This document shows, piece by piece, positions 57,143 through 64,000 of a stretch of DNA of 64,000 nucleotides. The position numbers were made by a program, and so were the translations under genes. How positions within the stretch are numbered: position 1 is the stretch's first letter; each line of letters starts with the position of its first letter. The notes under the pieces are model-generated. The model was not told the DNA's origin. It did no database searches and saw only the letters and a program-made list of their open reading frames with translations. Location of the stretch: assembly GCF_027922005.1 (NCBI RefSeq), contig NZ_BSEV01000005.1, positions 124,001 through 188,000 of the forward strand, in the 5' to 3' direction. This DNA is from Streptosporangium carneum. GTDB taxonomy: Bacteria > Actinomycetota > Actinomycetes > Streptosporangiales > Streptosporangiaceae.

Positions 57143-59146
57143 TCACCGGACGAGTGTCCGGGCAGGACGGGGACGGGCTCTCTCTCCGCCTGGGCGGGAC
57201 GGCCACCAGACGCGTTCCCCGATGTCCAGCAGCAGTGCCGGAACCAGCACCGACCGGACCAGAAAGGTGTCGATCAGCACTCCGACCGCGACGATCAGTC
57301 CGAACTCCACCGCCCACACCAGCGGCAGCACGGTGAGCGCGGTGAACGTGGCTGCCAGCACGAGACCGGCCCCGGTGATGACAGGCCCGGTGTGGGCCAG
57401 CCCGCTCAGCACGCCTCGCCGATGGTCGCCGGTGCGTGAGACCTCCTCACGGACGCGGTGGACGAGGAAGATGTTGTAGTCGACGCCGAGTGCGACCAGG
57501 AAGACGAACCCCAGCAGGATCGCGTCGAATCCCAGGGCGGGAAGGCCCAGTATCCGGTCGAAGATCAGCCATCCGGCGCCGAGCGCTGTGCCGAAGGAGA
57601 GCACCACCGTGGCGACCAGCAGCAGGGGTGCGAGGATCGACCGGAGCAGCAGCACCAGGACGACCAGGATGACCGCCAGCGCGAGCGGCACCACCAGACG
57701 CAGGTCGCGCTGCTGGGCCAGAGCGGTGTCCAGTTGCTGTGCGCTCTGCCCGCCGACCAGTGCGCCGGGGATCTCCCGCAACCGCAGAACCGTCTGCTCG
57801 GCCCGCTCGCTCTCCGGTGGGTCGGTCGGCGCCACCCGGAAACGCGTCCGGTCGCCGTACGGCGTGGCCGAGACGATCCGGGCCACCCCGGGGGTTCTCG
57901 CGATCCGGGCCGCGTGCCCGCTTTCTGCGATCACCTCGATCGGGGCGGACATGCCGCCGGGAAAATGGTCGGACAGCAGCCGTTGGCCGACGATCGACTC
58001 CGGGGGCGAGGTGTAGGCCTCGGTGCCCGGGATCCCGATCCGCGCTCCTGCGAGCCCGGCGCACAACGCGGTGAGACCGAGCACGGTGACCGCCCACACG
58101 GCCCGGGGACGCCGGGAGACCAACGTGCCTGCCCGGCTCCACAGCCCCTCGCGGGCGACCGATCCGATGCGGGGGACCAGCGGCCAGAAGATCCAGCGGC
58201 CGAACACGAGCAGCAGCGCGGGCAGCAGCGTCGTCATGGCCGCGAAGGCGCACACCACGCCCACCGCCGCCACAGGAGCCAGGCTGGCGCTTGAACGCAT
58301 GTCGGCCACGAGCAGGCAGCAGACGCCGAGCAGCACGGTCGCCGCCGAGGCGGCGAGAACCGGCAGTGTCGCCCGCAGCGCCGTGGCCATCGCCAGGTGC
58401 CGGTCGCCCTGCGCGCGCAGTTCCTCGCGGTAGCGGGCGATCAGCAGCAGCGCGTAGTCGGTGCCCGCGCCGAAGACCAGGGCGGTGAGGATGCCCAGCC
58501 CCATGCCGGTGACGACGAGGCCGGTCCCCTGAACCAGCAGGTAGACCAGGCCCTGGGAGACCCCGGTCGCCAGGCAGGCCGCGAGCAGCGGGAGCAGCCA
58601 CAGCACCGGACTGCGGTAGATGAGCAGCAGGAACACCGCCACTGCGGCGAGGGTGACCAGCAGCAGCGTGAGGTCGGCGTCGAGGAAGGCGTCCGCGCCG
58701 TCGACGTAGAAGGCGGCGGGTCCGGTCACCGCGACTTTCAGGCCGTCCGGCACGTCCTTGCCCACTCGCTGCCTGATCGCGGTCAGCGTGTCGTAGGCCG
58801 TGCCGTCGTCGGCGCCGTTCACCGGCTGGACGGCGAGCAGGGCCCTGCCGTCGGCGGAGGGGATCGGACGGACTCCGGGAAGGTCGTGCTCCGCCCTGGC
58901 CCGGTCGGCGGGGGTGATCCCGCTGTCGCGGACGTAGACGACGACGGCGGGCATGTCCTGGCCAGAGGTCTCCTTGGCCAGAAGCTCCCTGACCTTGGAC
59001 GAGTCGGCGGCCGCCGGGGTGAACTCGGCGATGTTGTTGTCGGTGACGTCGTTGGCGTGCCGGGCGAGCGAGGCGACGCTCATCGCCAGCGCCGCCCAGA
59101 CGAGCAGGACCGCCCATTTCGATCGTCTGCCGGTGAGGAATCTCAT
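57143..59146 (-). CDS. MMPL family transporter
   Basis: A 667-residue RND-type exporter with 12 TM segments and two external loops. Family marks: RFLTGRRSKWAVLLVWAALA, FGAGTDYALLLIARYREELR and its counterpart GVDYNIFLVHRVREEVSRTGDHRRGV. The Asp-Tyr pairs in both halves are the proton-relay residues of MmpL proteins. It likely moves lipids or hydrophobic metabolites. The two-component genes upstream on the same strand (385 bp gap with repeats) may control it. Confidence 0.93.
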   Translation of the reverse strand: MRFLTGRRSKWAVLLVWAALAMSVASLARHANDVTDNNIAEFTPAAADSSKVRELLAKETSGQDMPAVVVYVRDSGITPADRARAEHDLPGVRPIPSADGRALLAVQPVNGADDGTAYDTLTAIRQRVGKDVPDGLKVAVTGPAAFYVDGADAFLDADLTLLLVTLAAVAVFLLLIYRSPVLWLLPLLAACLATGVSQGLVYLLVQGTGLVVTGMGLGILTALVFGAGTDYALLLIARYREELRAQGDRHLAMATALRATLPVLAASAATVLLGVCCLLVADMRSSASLAPVAAVGVVCAFAAMTTLLPALLLVFGRWIFWPLVPRIGSVAREGLWSRAGTLVSRRPRAVWAVTVLGLTALCAGLAGARIGIPGTEAYTSPPESIVGQRLLSDHFPGGMSAPIEVIAESGHAARIARTPGVARIVSATPYGDRTRFRVAPTDPPESERAEQTVLRLREIPGALVGGQSAQQLDTALAQQRDLRLVVPLALAVILVVLVLLLRSILAPLLLVATVVLSFGTALGAGWLIFDRILGLPALGFDAILLGFVFLVALGVDYNIFLVHRVREEVSRTGDHRRGVLSGLAHTGPVITGAGLVLAATFTALTVLPLVWAVEFGLIVAVGVLIDTFLVRSVLVPALLLDIGERVWWPSRPGGERARPRPARTLVR

Positions 59147-59531
59147 GCGGCTGAGCTTCTCGGCACGCTGCTACGCGTGTCGTCAGCGTCACATCGGCCC
59201 TCGGTCTACGTGTCTCGCCGTACGGACTCGTCGCCCTGCGGGTCTCTCGTGCGCTCGTCCGCCTGTCGTACGGAGCCGGCATCTGCCTGTCGTACGGCGG
59301 ACCTTCCGTCTCTCGTGCTTCACCTGTCTGTCATGTGCGCCGCCTGTCCCTGTACGCCGCCTGTCCCCGTGCGGTGTCTGTCGTGTGCGCCGCCTGTCCC
59401 CGTGCGGTGTTTGTCGTGTGCGCCGCCTGTCCCGTGTGGCCGGTCTGTCCGCCGTGCGACCCGGTCGCCCGCCGTGCGACCTGCCCGCGCGTCCCTCCGC
59501 GTGACGCCGCCGGTCCGTCAGGTCATGTGTC
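59147..59531. other. Intergenic region with 33-bp repeats
   Basis: 385 bp between the response regulator and the MMPL gene. At about 59330-59445 a 33-bp unit (GTGCGCCGCCTGTCCC plus GTGCGGTGTCTGTCG) is repeated two to three times, with shorter CGTGCGAC repeats after it. It should contain the MMPL promoter; no gene. Confidence 0.6.
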
Positions 59532-60248
59532 TCACCGTACGAGTCCCGACCGGTAGGCGATCGCCACGAGCTGGGCGCGATCCCTGGCCTGTAGTTTCAC
59601 CATGGCGCGGCCCACGTGGGTGCGGACCGTCGCGGGGCTGACCACCAGGCGGATCGCTATCTCGTCGTTGGACAGACCGCCGCCGACCAGACCGAGGATC
59701 TCGCGCTCGCGTTCGGTGAGCTCGGAGAGCCGTTCGTGCGGTGTGACCGGCGCGGAGCGGGAGGCGAACCTGCCGATCACCCTGTGCGTCACCGTGGGCG
59801 ACAGCAGCGACGCTCCCGCCGCGACCACCCTGATGGCTCGCAGCACCTCCTCGGGTTCGGCGTCCTTGATCAGGAACCCGCTCGCCCCGTCCCTGAGGGC
59901 CTCGAAGACGTACTCGTCGATCTCGAACGTCGTCAGCATGACCACCCTGACGCCCGTGAGCGCCGGGTCGGCGACGATCTCCCTGAGCGCGGTGAGCCCG
60001 TCCGTCCCCGGCATCCGGATGTCCATCAACACCACGTCGGGCCTGACCCGTCTGACCAGCTCGACCGCCGCGCGTCCCTCGCCCGCCTCGCCCGCGACCT
60101 CCAGGTCGTCCTCGGTCTCCACGAGCACCCGGAGCCCGATGCGGATCAGTGACTGGTCGTCCACGATCACCACTCGGATCGCCGGCGTCCGCGTCGCCGC
60201 CCGGTCCTCGCCCCTCCTCACCGCTCCGCACTCTCCTCGCGCGGACAT
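59532..60248 (-). CDS. NarL/LuxR-type response regulator
   Basis: About 238 residues. A complete receiver domain (acidic pair in VVIVDDQ, phosphoacceptor Asp in DVVLMDIRMPGTDG, Lys in GFLIKDAE) is followed by a LuxR-type helix-turn-helix (LTEREREILGLVGGGLSNDEIA). Cognate regulator of the histidine kinase whose 3' end it overlaps. In contrast to the regulator at 10.6 kb, all phosphorylation residues are present. Start ATG 60248 is an estimate; another lies at 60269. Confidence 0.93.
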   Translation of the reverse strand: MSARGECGAVRRGEDRAATRTPAIRVVIVDDQSLIRIGLRVLVETEDDLEVAGEAGEGRAAVELVRRVRPDVVLMDIRMPGTDGLTALREIVADPALTGVRVVMLTTFEIDEYVFEALRDGASGFLIKDAEPEEVLRAIRVVAAGASLLSPTVTHRVIGRFASRSAPVTPHERLSELTEREREILGLVGGGLSNDEIAIRLVVSPATVRTHVGRAMVKLQARDRAQLVAIAYRSGLVR

Positions 60249-61405
60249 GGTGAGTCCTCGCGTGGACACGGCGAGGTGCCGTGCCGGGACTGTCCTGTCT
60301 CTCCCATCGCCGAAACCCCTTCTCGTGTCACAGGAAACCGGGCCCGCACGGCGAAGCCGCCTCCGCTCAGGGGGCCCGCGGTGAGAGCGCCGCCCAGGGC
60401 GGCCGCCCGCTCGCGCATCCCGGAGATGCCGCTGCCCTCGGGACCGTCGAGGGCGGTCCCGTCGTCGGCGATCTCGACGGTGGTCGCCTCGGGGCCGTGG
60501 TCCACGGTCACCGTCGCCCTTCTCGCGCCCGAATGGCGCAACACGTTGGTCAGGGACTCCTGGACGATCCGGTAGACCGCGTGGCCCACGGCGGGGCGGA
60601 CGTCCCCGGACGCGCCGAGGACGGTCAGCTCGACCGTCACTCCCGTGCTGTCCATGGACGCGACCAGGGCGCCGAGCCCGTCGAGACCCGCGCTCGGCGC
60701 CCGGTCGCGCACGACCTCCAGGGTGGCGCGAAGCTCTCTCAGGGCGTCCCCGCTGGTTCTCTTGATCGTCTCAAGCGCCTCCAGCGCCTGGTCGGGCCTG
60801 CGGGCGGCCACGTGCAGGGCGACTCCGGCCCGCATGTTGATCAGGGTGAGGCTGTGGCCGAGCACGTCGTGGATCTCCCTCGCGATCGCGAGCCGTTCCT
60901 CCTGTGCCCTGCGCAGGGTCTGTTCCCACTCGGCCTCCGCGGTGGCGAGCCTGGCCCGCGTGTTCGCCCGCACGATGAGGCCGACGCCGTACGGGATCAG
61001 CATCGAGCTGTACCAGACGACGGCGTTGGACGGCGCGCCGCCGCTGACGAGGTCCGCCGCGGTCAGCGCCGCCCCGCCCAGCGTGAACGCCGCCACGCCG
61101 TGCGGCAGCGACCGGTGAACCGTGACGGTGTAGAGCGCGACGACGAGCGTCAGGAAGACCGGGCCGTAGGGGTAGTGCAGGGCGGCCAGGGCGGCGCTGC
61201 ATCCCAGGGTGGTCGCGAGGACCGCGACGGGAAAGCGCGCCCGGCCCGCCAGGGCGAGGCCCGCGACGACCAGCAGCAGGTAGGCGGGTGCGTCGAGGGG
61301 CTTGAACGGCGGCACCCTGGTCTGAGCGGCCACCTGGGTGCCGAAGATCAGCAGCGTCACGGCCCCGGCGGCCATCAACGCGTCCTCGATCTGCCTGCGT
61401 CTCAC
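60218..61405 (-). CDS. Sensor histidine kinase (NarX/DesK type)
   Basis: A 395-residue membrane kinase: about five TM segments in the first 150 residues without a clear extracellular sensor domain, then the HisKA_3 dimerisation helix with phospho-His in LAIAREIHDVLGHSLTLI, and an HATPase with DDGTALDGPEGSGISGMRERA. It may sense membrane state or a hydrophobic compound. It overlaps the regulator gene, and together they probably control the MMPL exporter downstream (inference from order). The C-terminal tail repeats SPCPRE twice. Confidence 0.93.
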   Translation of the reverse strand: MRRRQIEDALMAAGAVTLLIFGTQVAAQTRVPPFKPLDAPAYLLLVVAGLALAGRARFPVAVLATTLGCSAALAALHYPYGPVFLTLVVALYTVTVHRSLPHGVAAFTLGGAALTAADLVSGGAPSNAVVWYSSMLIPYGVGLIVRANTRARLATAEAEWEQTLRRAQEERLAIAREIHDVLGHSLTLINMRAGVALHVAARRPDQALEALETIKRTSGDALRELRATLEVVRDRAPSAGLDGLGALVASMDSTGVTVELTVLGASGDVRPAVGHAVYRIVQESLTNVLRHSGARRATVTVDHGPEATTVEIADDGTALDGPEGSGISGMRERAAALGGALTAGPLSGGGFAVRARFPVTREGVSAMGETGQSRHGTSPCPREDSPCPREESAER

Positions 61406-61603
61406 CTTGCCAGCCTAGGAAATCGGATCTTCCCTGTCGTCGGCGTGGGAGCGTATTCCCCCCTACGTCGAGTCGTGGACGTCACGGTCTCCCGCCCATA
61501 CCTTCCTAGTCACAGCTCTCACTCGCCGTCCCCGCTCGTGACACGGGGGTAATAAGATCCGCCTTCGACGAAACGGGTGTGAAGCGGGCGTAAAGGATGA
61601 GGG

Positions 61604-62527
61604 ATGAGCACGAAGAAGCCGGAAGCCAAACGGAGACGGCTCAGAGGATATCTGCTGGCGGTGCCCGTGCTGGTGGTGTGCGGCCTGTTCCTCAGCGGGT
61701 GCTCGCGGGTGAGCACCCAGCCCGACGAGGTGGTCCTGCACTACGCCGGCGGCATGTTCGAGGCCATCAAGTTCGAAAGGTGCATCAACCCCTCGAGCGG
61801 CGCCACGCTGCTCGGTCCCGGGGACACGGGGTACTCCTACCCGTTCGGCCAGCGGACCTTCGACTTCTCCGGAGCCAGTGACGCGGAGTCCAAGCCGCTG
61901 TCGGTCGTCTCCAAGGACAACGTCGAGATGACGGTGTCGGGGGTGGCGACGTTCACGCTGAACACCGACTGCAAGACGCTGCAGCGCTTCCACGAGAAGA
62001 TCGGGCTGAAGTTCCGCGCCTACTACGAGGAGGGCGAGTCGGAGGGCTGGAGGCGGATGCTCAACATCTACATGCGGGTGCCGCTCGACCGCGCGATGGA
62101 CGCCGCGTCACAGGAGTTCGAGTGGCGCGGACTGTTCAACGACCCCAAGGTGAAGCAGGCCTGGGAGGCCAGGGTCGGCGTGCTGGCCAGGCAGTTCATC
62201 GAGGAGACCGGCGGCGCCGACTACTTCTGCAACCAGAACTACACGGGCAGCGGCGAGTGCGGTGACATCTCCCTGACCATCCAGAAGCCCGAGCCGCCGG
62301 AGGCGCTGGTGAACGCCCTCGCCTCCGAGCAGGCGGCCAAGGCCGAGAACGTCGCCCAGACCCAGCGCAACGCCAAGGTCCGCACCGAGATCGAGTCCAT
62401 CAAGGACCTCGTCAGGGTTCTGGGGCCGCAGGGCGCCGTGCTCTGGCAGGCCATCCAGAAGGGCCAGGTCTCCGTGGTCCCGATCCCGCAGGGCAGCAAC
62501 CTCAACATCACTCCGCAGGGCCGTTAG
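61604..62527 (+). CDS. Band-7 (SPFH)-like lipoprotein
   Basis: A 307-residue lipoprotein precursor: hydrophobic segment GYLLAVPVLVVCGLF and lipobox LSGC. The mature part has the band-7/SPFH arrangement (DEVVLHYAGGMFEAIKFERC, VSKDNVEMTVSGVATFTL) with a helical C-terminal part rich in Ala/Glu (ALASEQAAKAENVAQTQRNA). SPFH proteins assemble into ring scaffolds at membranes; an externally anchored form is unusual but known in actinomycetes. No partner gene is adjacent. Confidence 0.8.
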   Translation: MSTKKPEAKRRRLRGYLLAVPVLVVCGLFLSGCSRVSTQPDEVVLHYAGGMFEAIKFERCINPSSGATLLGPGDTGYSYPFGQRTFDFSGASDAESKPLSVVSKDNVEMTVSGVATFTLNTDCKTLQRFHEKIGLKFRAYYEEGESEGWRRMLNIYMRVPLDRAMDAASQEFEWRGLFNDPKVKQAWEARVGVLARQFIEETGGADYFCNQNYTGSGECGDISLTIQKPEPPEALVNALASEQAAKAENVAQTQRNAKVRTEIESIKDLVRVLGPQGAVLWQAIQKGQVSVVPIPQGSNLNITPQGR

Positions 62528-62676
62528 ACGGCGGGCGGGGGCGTCCGCCGGGTCGCGCGCCGTCGGCGGGCGCCGGCCCGTCCGGCGTCGCCGCCCTGCC
62601 GCCGCCCGCCCCGTCGGCGCTCCAGGCGGCGGACACGACGAAGGCGAGCCGGCCTCGAAGCTCAAATACCCAGAGC

Positions 62677-63534
62677 TCAAAGGCCCAGTTCGGAGCCGAA
62701 GTCGTGTGCGATCTTCCGCATGCCCTCCGCGAGGTCCTCCCGGTCGAGTGCCTCGATCCGCTCGGCCGGGCCGGAGACCGACATGGCGGCGATCGTCCGT
62801 CCGCCGTCGTGCACCCCCACCGCCAGACAGTGCACGCCGAGTTCCTCCTCGCCCAGGTCGAGGGCGTACCCCCGCTCCCGGACCCGACGCAGCTCGGCCA
62901 GCATGCCGGGGAGGTCGGTGATCGTGTTGGCGGTCCGCGCGGGCATGCCGGTCCGCTCGACCAGCGACGCCACGTCGTCGTCGGTCCGGTCCGCCATGAG
63001 GACCTTCCCCACCGCGGTGCTGTGCGGCAGCACCCGCCTGCCGACCTCGGCGAACATCCGCAGCCTCCGCGGCGAGGGCGCCTGGGCGACGTAGACGACG
63101 AAGTCGCCCTCCATCACCGCCAGGTTGGCCGTCTCGCCGGACAGCTCGACCATCCTCACCAGGTACGGCTGCGCCCAGGTGGCGACCATGCGCTCGGCCA
63201 CCCCGCCCAGCCGTACCAGCGCGCCGCCCAGTGCGTAGCGGCGGTCGGACTCCTGACGCACGTAACCGCGGGAGAGCAGGGTGCGCAGCAGCCGGTGGAT
63301 CGTCCCGTACGGCAGGCCGGTCCCTGCCGCGATCTCGGAAAGGGCCGCCTCCCCGCCCCGCTCGGCCAGCGCCTCCAGCACGTCCAGCGCCCGGTCGACG
63401 GACTGCACCGTGCCGCCTGCGGCTCCCGCCCCGCCCCTGCCGGGGCCTCCCGCGTCCCGCTCGCCCGCGGGGGCGCCGCTCGTCCGTCCGGCACGTGGCG
63501 TGTCTGGACGGTCCTCGGGAAACTCAGCGTTCAC
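62677..63534 (-). CDS. IclR family transcriptional regulator
   Basis: A 285-residue regulator with about 45 flexible residues first, a winged helix (VQSVDRALDVLEALAERGG, LPYGTIHRLLRTLLSRGYV) and the IclR effector domain (PHSTAVGKVLMAD, GYALDLGEEELGVHCLAVGV). The GTG at 63534 has GGAGG five bases upstream and is preferred to the longer frame at 63588. It follows the glcF-like gene on the same strand by 50 bp and may sense glycolate, glyoxylate or a related acid. Confidence 0.92.
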   Translation of the reverse strand: MNAEFPEDRPDTPRAGRTSGAPAGERDAGGPGRGGAGAAGGTVQSVDRALDVLEALAERGGEAALSEIAAGTGLPYGTIHRLLRTLLSRGYVRQESDRRYALGGALVRLGGVAERMVATWAQPYLVRMVELSGETANLAVMEGDFVVYVAQAPSPRRLRMFAEVGRRVLPHSTAVGKVLMADRTDDDVASLVERTGMPARTANTITDLPGMLAELRRVRERGYALDLGEEELGVHCLAVGVHDGGRTIAAMSVSGPAERIEALDREDLAEGMRKIAHDFGSELGL

Positions 63535-63584
63535 GCTACCTCCGTGCTCGTCGATCGGATGGCCGGAACGCCCCGACCCCGCGT

Positions 63585-64000
63585 TCACGGCACCCCCGTC
63601 AGGCCGCGCAGCGAGGCGTCCAGCACCTGGGCGGTGTGCGCGACGGCGATCGGTCCGGCGCCGAGGCGACGGACGGCCGAGGCGATCTGCATGGTGCAGC
63701 CGGGGTTGGCGGAGACCAGCAGGTCGGCGCCGGTGGCCAGCACCCGCTCCGCCTTGCGGTTCCCGAGGTCGCGGGCCGCCTCCGGCTGAAGGAGATTGTA
63801 GGTGCCCGCGGAACCGCAGCAGATCGACGACTCGGCGATCTCCTTCAGCCGGAGGCCGGGGACGGCGGTCAGCAGCGCGCGGGGCTCCGACCTGATTCCC
63901 TGCGCGTGCGCCAGGTGACAGGCGTCGTGGTAGGCCACGGTGAGCGGAAGCGGATGCCGTTCGGCCACGGGGCCGAGCGCGACGAGGAACTCCGCCAGGT
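63585..64000 (-). CDS. glcF: Glycolate oxidase iron-sulfur subunit GlcF, C-terminal part
   Basis: The last 138 residues of an iron-sulfur subunit with the CCG-type second domain: YHDACHLAHAQGI, SSICCGSAGTYN and NPGCTMQIASA are the cysteine motifs that bind its non-canonical cluster or haem-related electron carrier. With GlcD and GlcE it oxidises glycolate to glyoxylate; lactate-utilisation LutA is a related alternative. The start lies outside the window. The downstream IclR gene is the likely regulator. Confidence 0.88.
   Translation of the reverse strand, partial: LAEFLVALGPVAERHPLPLTVAYHDACHLAHAQGIRSEPRALLTAVPGLRLKEIAESSICCGSAGTYNLLQPEAARDLGNRKAERVLATGADLLVSANPGCTMQIASAVRRLGAGPIAVAHTAQVLDASLRGLTGVP

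Overview
This is a high-GC actinomycete chromosome segment, most like Streptosporangiales (Streptosporangium/Nonomuraea type). The evidence is GC-rich codon use on both strands, GTG/TTG starts, an actinobacterial LexA box in front of recA, and a familiar actinobacterial gene order: lhr, DUF3046, recA-recX, RNase Y, gluABCD, miaB, miaA, dapF. The taxonomic placement is inference.

Layout. 1-2.6 kb: Lhr helicase, cut by the window edge. 2.9-9.8 kb: a hypothetical gene, a VOC protein, a GT-C-like membrane glycosyltransferase, a 1.5 kb gene-poor stretch holding a decayed S26 signal peptidase, and an MBOAT/AlgJ-like polymer O-acetylation pair. 9.8-23.5 kb: the usual DUF3046-recA neighbourhood is split by about 12 kb carrying a pyrrole-type natural-product cassette. 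Two divergent operons run from a shared promoter region near 16.5 kb. The leftward one encodes a prolyl-carrier-protein-dehydrogenase-like acyl-CoA dehydrogenase, a stand-alone adenylation enzyme and a CPA2 antiporter, joined by 4-nt overlaps. The rightward one encodes a PltL/RedO-like carrier protein, a PltA-like flavin halogenase, a TrpB2-like PLP enzyme, an amidohydrolase-2 decarboxylase-like enzyme and a MaoC-like hot-dog protein. A LuxR-type regulator lacking its phosphoacceptor Asp, an EamA exporter and a MocR regulator flank it. The suggested chemistry is proline to pyrrolyl-S-carrier to chloropyrrolyl-S-carrier, then release, decarboxylation and possible coupling to serine by the TrpB-like enzyme. 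The first steps rest on family resemblance; the later ones are inference.

23.7-27.9 kb: recA (with SOS box), recX with a long disordered N-terminus, RNase Y. 28-31.5 kb: a STAND/NLR NTPase with nine TPRs, translationally coupled to a small two-TM protein. Both carry the same short N-E-I-[ST]-G-G...V-I-Q-G-R motif, at opposite termini, which looks like a prion-like NLR/effector signalling pair. 31.7-37.7 kb: S9 peptidase, gluABCD glutamate ABC transporter, Uma2 nuclease-like protein. 37.9-48.6 kb: housekeeping genes (miaB, RNase Z, ogt, miaA, dapF) with hypotheticals, an SDR and a cupin. 49.3-55.4 kb: 3-hydroxyacyl-CoA dehydrogenase, HNH lipoprotein, an ECF41-type sigma factor with its carboxymuconolactone-decarboxylase partner, and a second ECF sigma/membrane protein pair. 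56.2-64 kb: hypothetical, MMPL exporter, two-component system, band-7-like lipoprotein, IclR regulator, and the end of a glcF-like gene.

The window is unusually rich in minisatellites (10-47 bp units), both between genes and inside proteins as low-complexity inserts (Lhr, the adenylation enzyme, the LigB-like protein, the STAND protein). No rRNA, tRNA, CRISPR array or complete insertion sequence was seen.
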